Assembly (NCBI GenBank): GCA_023653075.1
Contig: JAMNXQ010000009.1
Location: 1-54,623, forward strand
Reading direction: 5' to 3'
Length of the DNA stretch: 54,623 bases
Origin: Algoriphagus sp.
GTDB taxonomy: Bacteria; Bacteroidota; Bacteroidia; Cytophagales; Cyclobacteriaceae
Shown: positions 17,214-25,452 of the stretch, in pieces
Position numbering within the stretch: position 1 is the first letter of the stretch
How the letters are laid out: each line of letters starts with the position of its first letter
Position numbers and translations under genes: made by a program
Notes under the pieces: model-generated
Seen by the model: only the letters and a program-made list of their open reading frames with translations
Databases searched by the model: none
Told to the model about the DNA's origin: nothing

Positions 17214-18611
17214 ATGTCTTCGACAAAATTTGACTTGATTGTGCTGGGTAGCGGACCGGGAGGATACGTGGCGGCCATTCGTGCTTCACAACTTGGACTG
17301 AAAACTGCCATTGTGGAAGCAGAAGAGTTGGGCGGAATCTGCCTCAACTGGGGCTGTATCCCCACCAAAGCGTTGTTGAAAAGCGCACAGGTTTACGAAT
17401 ACATCAACCATGCCAGCGACTACGGAATCACAGTGAAGGATGCTACAGCAGATTTTGGCAGCATGGTCAAGCGCAGCCGCGGTGTCGCAGATGGCATGAG
17501 CAAGGGCGTGCAATTTTTGATGAAGAAAAATAAAATCGAGATCATTTCTGGTTGGGGCAAAATCCAACCTGGAAAGAAGGTAGAGGTAGCAGACAAGGAT
17601 GGCAAAAAGACGGTTTATGCTGGCGACCACATCCTTATCGCAACTGGTGCTCGCGCTAGAGAACTTCCTACTTTAAAGATTGATAACGAAAAAGTAATCG
17701 GCTACCGCAAGGCGATGACCCTAGAAAACCAACCTAAAAGCATGGTGGTCGTAGGATCTGGTGCCATCGGGGTGGAATTTGCCTACTTCTACAACGCCAT
17801 CGGCACCAAGGTGACCATCGTAGAATTCATGGACCGCATCGTACCTGTAGAGGATGAGGAAGTTTCCAAAGCCCTTGAGAAGAGCTATAAAAAATCTGGA
17901 ATCACCATCATGACCTCCTCTGAAGTCACCAAAGTGGACACCAAAGGTGCAGGTTGCAAGGTAACCGTGAAGACAGCCAAAGGAGAAGAAGTTCTGGAAT
18001 GTGACGTGGTTCTTTCTGCGGCGGGTGTCGTATCCAACTTGGAAAATATCGGCTTGGAAGAGGTAGGAATCTTGGTAGACAAAGGAAAAATCCAAGTGAA
18101 TGAGTACTACCAAACCAACATGCCAGGCTATTATGCCATTGGTGATGTGGTTCCTGGACCAGCATTGGCCCACGTGGCTTCTGCTGAAGGCATCATTTGC
18201 GTAGAGAAAATCGCTGGACACCATCCAGAGGCACTTGACTATGGCAACATCCCAGGATGTACCTACTGCTCTCCAGAGATTGCCTCTGTAGGCCTGACCG
18301 AAGCCAAGGCCAAAGCTGCAGGACACGAAGTACGTATTGGCAAGTTTCCTTTCTCTGCCTCCGGCAAAGCTTCTGCATCCGGTGCAAAAGAAGGTTTTGT
18401 AAAACTGGTATTCGATAAAAAATACGGCGAATTATTGGGTGCTCACCTCATCGGTGCCAATGTCACCGAGATGATCGCTGAGATCGTAGCAATTCGTAAA
18501 CTGGAAACAACCGGTCACGAATTGATCAAGACTGTGCACCCGCACCCAACCATGTCCGAAGCGATCATGGAAGCGGCGGCAGCAGCCTATGACGAAGTGA
18601 TTCACTTGTAA
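17214..18611 (+). CDS. lpd: Dihydrolipoyl dehydrogenase
   Basis: A 465-residue FAD/NAD disulfide oxidoreductase, the E3 component of 2-oxo acid dehydrogenase complexes. It has the FAD-binding GSGPGGYVAA, the redox disulfide GGICLNWGC (Cys43, Cys48), the NAD-binding VVGSGAIGVEFA, and the C-terminal HPHPTMSEA with the His-Glu pair that activates the thiols. The length is complete. It stands alone with its own terminator; no E1 or E2 genes are near. Confidence 0.97.
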   Translation: MSSTKFDLIVLGSGPGGYVAAIRASQLGLKTAIVEAEELGGICLNWGCIPTKALLKSAQVYEYINHASDYGITVKDATADFGSMVKRSRGVADGMSKGVQFLMKKNKIEIISGWGKIQPGKKVEVADKDGKKTVYAGDHILIATGARARELPTLKIDNEKVIGYRKAMTLENQPKSMVVVGSGAIGVEFAYFYNAIGTKVTIVEFMDRIVPVEDEEVSKALEKSYKKSGITIMTSSEVTKVDTKGAGCKVTVKTAKGEEVLECDVVLSAAGVVSNLENIGLEEVGILVDKGKIQVNEYYQTNMPGYYAIGDVVPGPALAHVASAEGIICVEKIAGHHPEALDYGNIPGCTYCSPEIASVGLTEAKAKAAGHEVRIGKFPFSASGKASASGAKEGFVKLVFDKKYGELLGAHLIGANVTEMIAEIVAIRKLETTGHELIKTVHPHPTMSEAIMEAAAAAYDEVIHL

Positions 18612-18629
18612 GCAATAAATTTTCCTAAG

Positions 18630-18685
18630 GCCCGCTCTCTAGCCTTCCAATTTAAATGAATTGGAAAGTTGGGAGCGGGCTTTTT
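18630..18685 (+). terminator. Terminator after lpd
   Basis: GCCCGCTC (18630-18637) pairs with GAGCGGGC (18673-18680), with an inner stem CTTCCAATT/AATTGGAAAG, and is followed by five T. Confidence 0.9.
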
Positions 18686-18728
18686 CATTTCTTTTCCCCA
18701 ACTTACGTCTTAGACTTACGCTAGTTCA

Positions 18729-19175
18729 ATGGAACTCCAACTCTCCACTCCTGCCCTCCTCTTTTCCGCAATCACCTTGCTGATGCTGGCTTTTACCAAT
18801 CGGTTTTTGGCCATCGCCACCCTGATTCGGGGGCTGCACAAAAATTACCTGAAGGACCCAGATCAAGAGATCATTGTGGAGCAGATTCACAACCTCCGCA
18901 GAAGATTGACTTTGATTAAGAACATGCAACTTTTCGGGGTATTTAGCTTTTTGCTCTGCGTGATTTGCATGTTTTTGCTGTTCAAAGGATTTACGGATTC
19001 GGCAAATTGGACCTTTGTCATCAGCATGGTGTCCCTGCTGATCTCCTTGGGGATTTCCTTGGTAGAAATTCAAATTTCCACCAAAGCCCTCAACCTAGAA
19101 CTTTCGGATATGGAAGGAATCTTTCAAAAGCGAAAAAGTAGCCTAGACCTATTCTTTAAAAAAGACGAGAAATAA
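18729..19175 (+). CDS. DUF2721 domain-containing membrane protein
   Basis: A 148-residue membrane protein. It begins with a hydrophobic helix (about residues 8-30, TPALLFSAITLLMLAFTNRF), followed by a cytoplasmic charged segment and two more membrane helices around residues 70-115. The pattern TNRFLAIATLIR matches DUF2721 proteins; function unknown. It ends 2 bases before the threonine aldolase ATG, so the two are co-transcribed, but no functional link is evident. Confidence 0.8.
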   Translation: MELQLSTPALLFSAITLLMLAFTNRFLAIATLIRGLHKNYLKDPDQEIIVEQIHNLRRRLTLIKNMQLFGVFSFLLCVICMFLLFKGFTDSANWTFVISMVSLLISLGISLVEIQISTKALNLELSDMEGIFQKRKSSLDLFFKKDEK

Positions 19176-19177
19176 AC

Positions 19178-20197
19178 ATGCTGACTCTAGATTTACGGAG
19201 CGATACGCTCACCAAGCCCAGTGTTGGGATGCGCGAAGCCATGTACGCCGCTCCCCTGGGAGACGATGTATTTGGAGAAGACCCTACAGTCAATGCCCTA
19301 GAGGAAAAGATAGCCAGCCTTTTTGGAAAGGAAGCAGCGCTATTTTGCCCCTCGGGCACAATGACCAACCAAATTGCCATCCGCTTGCACACTGGCCCTC
19401 AAAAAGAAGTCATTTGCCACCAATATTCCCACATCTACCTGTACGAAGGGGGCGGCATCATGGCCAACTCCATGGCTTCGGTGAAACTCTTGACTGGAGA
19501 CTTGGGAAAAATCACCGCTGCCCAGGTGGCCGAATCCATCAACCCGGACGATGTCCATGCACCGGAAACTACGCTCGTTTCGCTAGAAAATACGATGAAC
19601 AAAGGTGGCGGAAGCATCTATACGTTAGATGAGGTACGACCCATACAGGCACTTTGTCAAGAGAAAGGGCTCAAACTTCACCTCGATGGCGCTCGTCTAT
19701 TCAATGCCTTGGTCGAAACAGGCGATGCTCCAGCAGACTGGGGAAACTTATTTGACACCATTTCCATTTGCCTGAGCAAGGGCCTGGGTTGCCCCATCGG
19801 ATCCGTGCTTTTGGGTTCAAAAGCAGACATCAAGCGTGCCCGTAAGGTGCGAAAAGTCTTTGGTGGCGGCATGCGTCAGGCTGGATTTTTGGCAGCAGCG
19901 GGTATTTATGCCTTGGATCATCAGGTAGCGCGCTTGAAAGAAGACCACAGCCGTGCACGTACTTTGGGTGAGTTCCTCATGAAAGCACCTCATGTAGTAG
20001 AAGTGCTACCTGTAGCCACCAACATTGTCATTGCCCGACTGGAAGGCATCACCCCTGAGGCCTACCTTCAGGAATTAAGCAGCAAAGGCATCAAGGGAGT
20101 AAAGTTTGGCAAGGACCTTATTCGCTTTGTGACCCATCTCGACTTTGGAGACGATCACTTGGAGGAGTTTGGGAAACGGATAGACAAGGGATCTTGA
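19178..20197 (+). CDS. ltaE: Low-specificity threonine aldolase (GntG family PLP-dependent aldolase)
   Basis: A 339-residue fold-type I PLP enzyme that splits threonine or allo-threonine into glycine and acetaldehyde. It has the opening DLRSDTLTKPS, GDDVFGEDPTVNALE, LHLDGARLFNA with the PLP-contacting Asp170, and SKGLGCPIGSVL with Lys201 forming the Schiff base. Length is typical. It is coupled to the DUF2721 gene upstream and followed by a 275-base repeat-rich gap. Confidence 0.93.
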   Translation: MLTLDLRSDTLTKPSVGMREAMYAAPLGDDVFGEDPTVNALEEKIASLFGKEAALFCPSGTMTNQIAIRLHTGPQKEVICHQYSHIYLYEGGGIMANSMASVKLLTGDLGKITAAQVAESINPDDVHAPETTLVSLENTMNKGGGSIYTLDEVRPIQALCQEKGLKLHLDGARLFNALVETGDAPADWGNLFDTISICLSKGLGCPIGSVLLGSKADIKRARKVRKVFGGGMRQAGFLAAAGIYALDHQVARLKEDHSRARTLGEFLMKAPHVVEVLPVATNIVIARLEGITPEAYLQELSSKGIKGVKFGKDLIRFVTHLDFGDDHLEEFGKRIDKGS

Positions 20198-20472
20198 ACT
20201 TAGTAGAAATTGAAATTCATCATTCTTCAATCGGCGTTATGCGTTCGACATTAACTAGAGGTGAGAAACAATAAACCTACCGTAGACTGACAAAGTAGGA
20301 ATTCTGATTCAGATAGAATTTAAAACTGGACACTCCAAAAAAAATAGCGAATGATGAACCCCGATTGAAGAATGAAGAAGTGGGGATGTGTAGTAGGACT
20401 TGAATGCTGCTCCTGATGCTTCTTGATACTATTTACTTGATACTTGATACTAACAAATCTTGCCTCCAAACA
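20198..20472. repeat. Repeat-rich intergenic gap before rarA
   Basis: No gene is seen. Bases 20221-20248 (starting CATTCTTCAATCGGCGTT) recur in inverted orientation at 20347-20374 with a few changes. Near 20421-20452 there are tandem copies of a TACTTGATAC unit. Related sequences appear near the end of the window (54455-54530), so this looks like a dispersed intergenic repeat family. Confidence 0.7.
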
Positions 20473-21735
20473 ATGAACCCCACCCCACTAGCCGAACGCA
20501 TGCGCCCAAGCCGATTGGAGGAACTGATTGGCCAGGAACACCTGTCCAGCCCCCAGTCTTTTTTGCACCAAGCCATCAAATCCGGAAATGTGCCTTCCTT
20601 GATTCTTTGGGGTCCTCCAGGCGTCGGGAAAACAACCATCGCCAACATCATTGCCAATGAAATCAAAGCACCTTTCTACACCCTCAGCGCGATCAATGCG
20701 GGGGTAAAAGACATCCGAGAGGTGCTCGAAAAAGCCAAATTCCAACAAGGGGCAGTTCTTTTTATCGATGAGATCCATCGCTTCAACAAATCCCAGCAGG
20801 ACGCCTTGCTTGGGGCAGTAGAAAAAGGCAGTATCCGACTGATCGGGGCCACTACTGAAAACCCTTCTTTTGAGGTCAACGCGGCCCTACTCTCCCGATG
20901 TCAGGTATTTCCCCTGCATCCTTTGGGCAAGGCTGACTTGGAAGCCATGATTCAGCAAGCGCTGGACCAGGATGCTGACCTGAAGAAAAAGGAGGTGATC
21001 CTCCAAGAAACGGATGCCTTGCTCCGAATCTCCGGCGGAGATGGACGGAAACTGCTCAACCTGCTGGAGATCGTCATCGAAAGCTTGCCCGAAAATCCTT
21101 GCACCCTCACCGACGAGCGGGTCATGCAGGTAGCCCAACAAAAGGTAGCCTTGTATGACAAGTCTGGAGAGCAGCATTACGACATCGTCTCCGCTTTTAT
21201 CAAATCCATCCGCGGTTCCGATCCGAATGCGGCCGTGTACTGGCTGGCACGGATGATTGAGGGAGGGGAAGAATTGACCTTTATTGCGCGGAGACTGGTG
21301 ATCCTTGCTTCGGAGGATATCGGGAATGCCAACCCGAACGCCTTGCTGTTGGCCACCAATTGCTTTGATGCGGTCAAACTAATCGGCTACCCGGAATCAC
21401 GAATCATCTTGTCCCAGTGCGTCACCTACTTGGCCAGTTCACCCAAGAGCAATGCCTCTTACTTAGCCATCAACCAGGCCCAGGCCTTGGTGAAGCAAAC
21501 AGGAGATTTGCCTGTGCCCCTGGCCCTGCGGAATGCACCTACACAATTGATGAAAGAGTTGAACTACGGCAAAGCCTACCAATACTCCCACGATGGTCCG
21601 GGTAACTTTATAAACCAAGAGTTCCTCCCGGAAGCCATCCAAGGCACTACCCTCTACCAACCCGGGGACAACGCGCGGGAGCAGGAATTGCGAACTTTTC
21701 TTTCTAAAAGATGGAAGGGAAAGTATGGATATTGA
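20473..21735 (+). CDS. rarA: Replication-associated recombination protein A
   Basis: A clamp-loader-like AAA+ ATPase (RarA/MgsA), 420 residues from the ATG at 20473. That start was preferred over one 23 codons upstream, whose extra residues translate the TACTTGATAC repeat. PLAERMRP opens the family; Walker A is GPPGVGKTT (47-55), Walker B LFIDE followed by [10 protein letters not shown], and the sensor segment is [19 protein letters not shown]. It acts at stalled forks and gaps. The last 24 codons are repeated in diverged form 0.8 kb downstream, on the far side of a two-gene insert, so this 3' end may have been replaced. Confidence 0.95.
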   Translation: MNPTPLAERMRPSRLEELIGQEHLSSPQSFLHQAIKSGNVPSLILWGPPGVGKTTIANIIANEIKAPFYTLSAINAGVKDIREVLEKAKFQQGAVLFIDEIHRFNKSQQDALLGAVEKGSIRLIGATTENPSFEVNAALLSRCQVFPLHPLGKADLEAMIQQALDQDADLKKKEVILQETDALLRISGGDGRKLLNLLEIVIESLPENPCTLTDERVMQVAQQKVALYDKSGEQHYDIVSAFIKSIRGSDPNAAVYWLARMIEGGEELTFIARRLVILASEDIGNANPNALLLATNCFDAVKLIGYPESRIILSQCVTYLASSPKSNASYLAINQAQALVKQTGDLPVPLALRNAPTQLMKELNYGKAYQYSHDGPGNFINQEFLPEAIQGTTLYQPGDNAREQELRTFLSKRWKGKYGY

Positions 21736-21870
21736 GGGAGTATAGAGCTACAAAAACCGAACAAATTGAATTCTTAGTAATTAATATTTTGTAAGGAGCC
21801 CGAAATTTAGGGTACTTACCTAATCTCTTTTTTGATTAGGGACTCATTCACAAAAAAGGTAGATTTACAC

Positions 21871-22065
21871 ATGCCGAAATTAGACCGAACAAGCAGCTCA
21901 TCAGGAAATCTATTTGAACATAAGCCAGAGATTGTGCACTACAAGGGTATGTCAGCAGAAGAATTGGGTAAAGTCTTCGCTTACCTGAATAGTGTTTCTT
22001 ATAACTATCCAATCGAATTTCCCCCAAGAATGGATAAAACAATGGGCTCTTCCCGGAAATTTTAA
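21871..22065 (+). CDS. Small protein partnered with a nucleotidyltransferase
   Basis: A 64-residue protein from the ATG at 21871; an ATT/ATG start 13 codons earlier is possible but gives an atypical N-terminus. It has the motif PKLDRTSSSS at the start and an echo, PPRMDKTMGSSRKF, at the end. I recall this LDKT...PPRLDKT layout from small Bacteroidota proteins encoded next to nucleotidyltransferases, but no named domain can be given. It ends 3 bases before the nucleotidyltransferase ATG. The arrangement fits a toxin-antitoxin-like module, by inference only. Confidence 0.55.
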   Translation: MPKLDRTSSSSGNLFEHKPEIVHYKGMSAEELGKVFAYLNSVSYNYPIEFPPRMDKTMGSSRKF

Positions 22066-22068
22066 GGT

Positions 22069-22527
22069 ATGGGAAATATTTTCAATCAGGATTTTCAAGA
22101 ATTTTTATTGGCTTTGAATGATAAAAAAGTCAACTACATATTAGTAGGTGGTTATTCTGTTATTTACCATGGTTTTCCAAGAACTACAGGTGATTTAGAC
22201 CTCTTTGTAGAGGTATCAAAAGACAATTACGAAAAACTGGTTCAAGCATTTCTTCAGTTTCAAATGCCCACTTTTGATATGACGGAAGATTCTTTTTTGA
22301 ATCAATCAGAAGTAAACGTATATACCTTTGGAAGACCTCCAATCTGTATTGAAATCTTAAAAGAAATTTCGGGCTTTTCCTTTCAGCAAATAAACGAAAA
22401 TGCCATTCAAACAGTATTTGAAGGCATTCCAATGAAAATCATACATTTAAATGATCTTCGCAAAAACAAAAAAATAAGTGGCCGTTCAAAAGATTTGAAT
22501 GACCTAGAAAATCTCTCAGAATTGTAA
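22069..22527 (+). CDS. Nucleotidyltransferase family protein (MNT/AbiEii-like)
   Basis: A 152-residue protein with a minimal nucleotidyltransferase fold: VNYILVGGYSVIYHG, then TTGDLDLFVEVS (the GG-Y-S and D-x-D metal site of pol-beta type transferases), then ICIEILKEISGF with a third acidic residue. Such proteins in pairs with a small partner often belong to toxin-antitoxin modules (MNT-HEPN, AbiEi/AbiEii), modifying tRNA or the partner. It lies 3 bases after the small protein gene, in an AT-richer 0.8-kb segment that appears inserted at the end of rarA. Confidence 0.75.
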   Translation: MGNIFNQDFQEFLLALNDKKVNYILVGGYSVIYHGFPRTTGDLDLFVEVSKDNYEKLVQAFLQFQMPTFDMTEDSFLNQSEVNVYTFGRPPICIEILKEISGFSFQQINENAIQTVFEGIPMKIIHLNDLRKNKKISGRSKDLNDLENLSEL

Positions 22528-22547
22528 TTTTTTATTTCACCCAGCTT

Positions 22548-22640
22548 GCCGGCGATAACGGTCGGGAGGAGGAAGTACGAACTTTCCTTTCCAAGCGGTG
22601 GAAGGGAAAGTATGGGTATTCATTGCTTGCAAGGCTATAG
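22548..22640 (+). pseudogene. Relic of a second rarA 3' end
   Basis: Bases 22548-22619 align without gaps to the last 24 codons of rarA (21661-21732): 58 of 72 bases match by hand count, and most differences are at third codon positions. The translated relic reads AGDNGREEEVRTF then [11 protein letters not shown], against [13 protein letters not shown] and the same ending in rarA. It stays in frame for seven more codons to TAG at 22638. No start or upstream part of rarA is present, so it is not expressed as RarA. Confidence 0.85.
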
Positions 22641-22867
22641 GAAATACAATCCAGAAGTGAGCTGAATACGAATTGATTTGCAAGGAACTTGAGTTTATCC
22701 AGCTTAGTTCAACCACTCAACTCTGAATAAAAAGTAAAAATCATCCCTCAAATCCGACAAATTTATATCAAATCGATTAAATGGCGGTGCTTCTATTTTA
22801 GGCAGGCGGCCTAGCAGGAATTTAAATGGTAACTTGATTTTTTTAGTTATAACCGTGATTACCTCAA
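22641..22867. other. Non-coding gap before the eCIS-type effector gene
   Basis: No convincing coding sequence, RNA or terminator is seen in these 227 bases. It presumably holds the promoter of the effector gene, but no clear TAnnTTTG was found. Confidence 0.4.
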
Positions 22868-24238
22868 ATGGCAGAATTTAAGAGTGCCCCCACACCTGAA
22901 AGTAAAAAAGCCACCGCTACCCAGAAGCAAGAGGTAAAAAGCGAGGTTAGCGAATTAGAGTATTCCGACAATCGATCCAGCACCGCGCAGCTAGTCAGTT
23001 TGCAAGCGGCAGCGGATGACAAGGGCAACCGAAGCAATACCACCCAACTACAAGCCAAGGCATCCCTATTTACAGGAGCTTCTCGTCTAGCTCAATTGAA
23101 GGCAGCTAGTGATCTTCGGCAGCCAACTTCATCAAGCGCCCCAGTACAGCGACAAGAGAATAAAACAGGACTCCCTGACCAACTCAAATCCGGAATGGAA
23201 TCCCTCTCTGGTCTCTCTTTGAGCGACGTGAAGGTGCACCGCAACTCAGACAAGCCAGCCCAACTGCAAGCTCATGCCTATGCACAGGGAACTAATATCC
23301 ACTTAGGGCCAGGGCAAGAAAAACATCTACCTCATGAGCTCGGGCATGTGGTCCAGCAAAAAGAAGGACGCGTACAGCCAACCACACAACTCAAAGGCAA
23401 GGTCAATATCAACGACAATGCCGGATTGGAAAAAGAAGCTGATGTACTGGGCGCGAAAGCGATGCAATTAAAGGCGATGCCCGGTTTCCAAACTGCGCAA
23501 ACCAGCAGCTTTTCTTCCAATACCTTTCAACTAGCCCCGAAAAATCCTGCCCCAGAAAAAATTGACAGAAGAAAAGACGAATTATGGCCTAAAGATAAAA
23601 ATGGGAAAGATAAAGCGTACTCTACCGATGTAATCGATAAGCAAAAGCTTGATGATGATTTATGGTTTAAATCTTCAGAAGGAATTGAGGGAGTGGAAGC
23701 CACCGAAGAAAATTTACCTGCCTACGATAAAGGGATTTCCTCAGCATTTCACGTCACTACCAACGAAAGATCTGCAAAAAGTATTCTTAACCGAATAGAT
23801 CCAAGATTTCATAATCCTGCGAGTAGATTTGGAGGAGGTTTTTATGTGGCAACTGACCTGCAAACTTCCTATGCGGAAGTTGCAGCCCATGAATTCGACA
23901 ATTTAAAAGAAGGAGGAGATCCTTCAAAGGGTTTACTCACTGCCATCCACCTAATTGAGTATGTTGGAGCAGGTTCTGCAGATTTAGTCGATGCATCGGC
24001 CACAGAATCTCTAGCAATTATGGTGAAAAAAGATCCTTTAAAAATTGAGAAAAAAGTTCGCCAAGAGGGACGAGATGGAATCGTCTTTAACTCTACCAAA
24101 GGAACCGGGAAAAATATCGTGCTTTTCAAGAATTACGGGGTTTTGAAAGTAAAAGGCAAAGGATATACTGGGGCTGCAAAAGGGTTTAAAGCATGGAAGG
24201 AAGAAAATCCAATAAAAACTGAAATGAATGTCCTTTAA
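22868..24238 (+). CDS. DUF4157 (eCIS core) protein with C-terminal RES/ART-like toxin domain
   Basis: A 456-residue protein without a signal peptide. Residues 1-95 are polar and Ala/Gln/Ser-rich, with a PVQRQ stretch at 92-96. Residues about 101-175 are a DUF4157 domain, with LPDQLKSGMESLSG, VKVHRNSDKPAQ and the zinc-protease-like PHELGHVVQQ (HExxH at 156-160); this domain marks proteins tied to extracellular contractile injection systems. Residues about 290-425 form a separate domain: AFHVTT, ASRFGGGFYVATD, SYAEVAAHEF, then GIVFNSTKGTGKNIVLF. Arg320, Tyr326, Glu337 and Ser409 match the order of the active-site residues of RES NAD-consuming toxins, which share the ADP-ribosyltransferase fold. 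No contractile sheath or spike genes are in the window, so it is an orphan effector candidate. Confidence 0.75.
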   Translation: MAEFKSAPTPESKKATATQKQEVKSEVSELEYSDNRSSTAQLVSLQAAADDKGNRSNTTQLQAKASLFTGASRLAQLKAASDLRQPTSSSAPVQRQENKTGLPDQLKSGMESLSGLSLSDVKVHRNSDKPAQLQAHAYAQGTNIHLGPGQEKHLPHELGHVVQQKEGRVQPTTQLKGKVNINDNAGLEKEADVLGAKAMQLKAMPGFQTAQTSSFSSNTFQLAPKNPAPEKIDRRKDELWPKDKNGKDKAYSTDVIDKQKLDDDLWFKSSEGIEGVEATEENLPAYDKGISSAFHVTTNERSAKSILNRIDPRFHNPASRFGGGFYVATDLQTSYAEVAAHEFDNLKEGGDPSKGLLTAIHLIEYVGAGSADLVDASATESLAIMVKKDPLKIEKKVRQEGRDGIVFNSTKGTGKNIVLFKNYGVLKVKGKGYTGAAKGFKAWKEENPIKTEMNVL

Positions 24239-24414
24239 CTCCTTTTGAAGGAGCGGAGCGAAGAAAAACTTCTATAAAACTCGACTTACTCGCACATGAA
24301 AAGAGAGGTTTAGAAAAAAATATCCTAAAGTATTGGACATCTTAACTGTAAGTATGGAGTAGATTTAGTTCAACTTCGCCTTTCTCCAACCCTTCCTCGT
24401 AAACTAATAGCAAC

Positions 24415-24864
24415 ATGACCCTTGAAGCAATACATGATTTTTTAGTAAAACGAAATGTGAAAGTGTCCTTAAAGTCCCGTCAATTGGAGACTCTGGAGGC
24501 CTACCTAGAACTATTTTTTAAAACCAAGGAAGAGGAAAACTTTGTGATGGAAATTGGCTACATCCCCGATCTTGAAGAGGAAGTAGATACCTTTCGTTTG
24601 CTTCAATTTGTCGTCCCTGTCCTCGAAATCACCGCTGACTACCCGAAGTACCTGGACTCCATCCTTCACTTCATGAATTGCGAATTGGTTACCCCTGGCT
24701 TTGTGTGTGATCCTCAGTCTGGCCTAGTTTATTTCCGCTACGTCATGCCCCTTTCCAAAGACGAGTCAAAAGTTGATCTAGAACAGCTCATCGAAATTTT
24801 ACAACTGATTTTCTTCCAAGTCAAGAATTACGCCCCCAAAATTCGGGGAGCAGTAAGTGAGTGA
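24415..24864 (+). CDS. YbjN/CesT-like small acidic protein, possible chaperone or immunity protein
   Basis: A 149-residue acidic protein with no signal or membrane segment. Two helices (LEAIHDFLVKRN and VDLEQLIEILQLIFFQVKNY) frame alternating strands (NFVMEIGYIPDLEEE; GFVCDPQSGLVYFRYVMPL). That order resembles the YbjN and type III chaperone (CesT) fold, but I do not recognise a named family with certainty. It follows the DUF4157/RES-like effector gene by 176 bases on the same strand. By position it could be the effector's chaperone or its immunity protein; this is inference. Confidence 0.55.
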   Translation: MTLEAIHDFLVKRNVKVSLKSRQLETLEAYLELFFKTKEEENFVMEIGYIPDLEEEVDTFRLLQFVVPVLEITADYPKYLDSILHFMNCELVTPGFVCDPQSGLVYFRYVMPLSKDESKVDLEQLIEILQLIFFQVKNYAPKIRGAVSE

Positions 24865-24973
24865 CACCAAGATCTTGAATCTATTGAATTGAGGTATTTT
24901 TAACCTAGATAAAGAGTTGAAACAATCGGTAAGGATGGGTTCTAAAGTTCAGAATCTTGATTTACTAAGCTCC

Positions 24974-25348
24974 TTACGGTTCCTTCGTATATATAACCTT
25001 CAAATAAAGTTCATGCTTTTTGGCCAAGGCAATCATGCTTGCGGTCCCCTTGCTTTTGCCATCCCAGTATGCAATACAGGCATTGGCTGACTTGGCCATC
25101 TTTGCATTTCGCTGAGGCCCTGCGCTCCTCCCCTTGCTCCAGTCTGCATGAAACTCCTCCACAAAATAATTATGTTCCTTGGCATAGCGAACACCCAAGA
25201 GATCCGCTCCTTTGGCCATTCCGGAAATAATCACAACACCAGGATCCGGATCTTTCAAAAAATGGAAGGAAATAAATTCATCTAAGCTGGATTTTAGAAG
25301 ATCGTAATCTTCAAAATCTCGGGTACCAGCGACAATTAGGCGGAGCAT
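24974..25348 (-). CDS. DUF2493 (YspA/cpYpsA-related SLOG family) protein
   Basis: A 124-residue Rossmann-like SLOG protein: LIVAGTRDFEDYDLL at the N-terminus, VIISGMAKGADLLGVRYA in the middle and GPQRNAKMAKSANACIAYWDGKSKGT toward the end (given as a region at about residues 76-102). These are the three conserved blocks of DUF2493. SLOG domains bind nucleotides or nucleotide-derived ligands, and some occur in phage-defence systems as signal sensors. It lies upstream-facing relative to the effector and 104 bases from the PD-(D/E)XK nuclease gene on the same strand. Confidence 0.83.
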   Translation of the reverse strand: MLRLIVAGTRDFEDYDLLKSSLDEFISFHFLKDPDPGVVIISGMAKGADLLGVRYAKEHNYFVEEFHADWSKGRSAGPQRNAKMAKSANACIAYWDGKSKGTASMIALAKKHELYLKVIYTKEP

Positions 25349-25452
25349 TGGATTAGGAAATAATCAATTTTAGTGAAATTCTGGTCCCAAAATTTTATTT
25401 TTTGATAATTTAGTGAGATGTGCAAACTAAAATAAATGGTTCAGAAATGATA

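Noticed and set aside
21736..22547. Complete integrative element
   Set aside because: No integrase, recombinase or inverted ends are visible between the two rarA 3' copies, so only an insertion scar is claimed.
24239..24260. Terminator CTCCTTTTGAAGGAG after the effector gene
   Set aside because: A 6-base stem without a T-run, so too weak to call.
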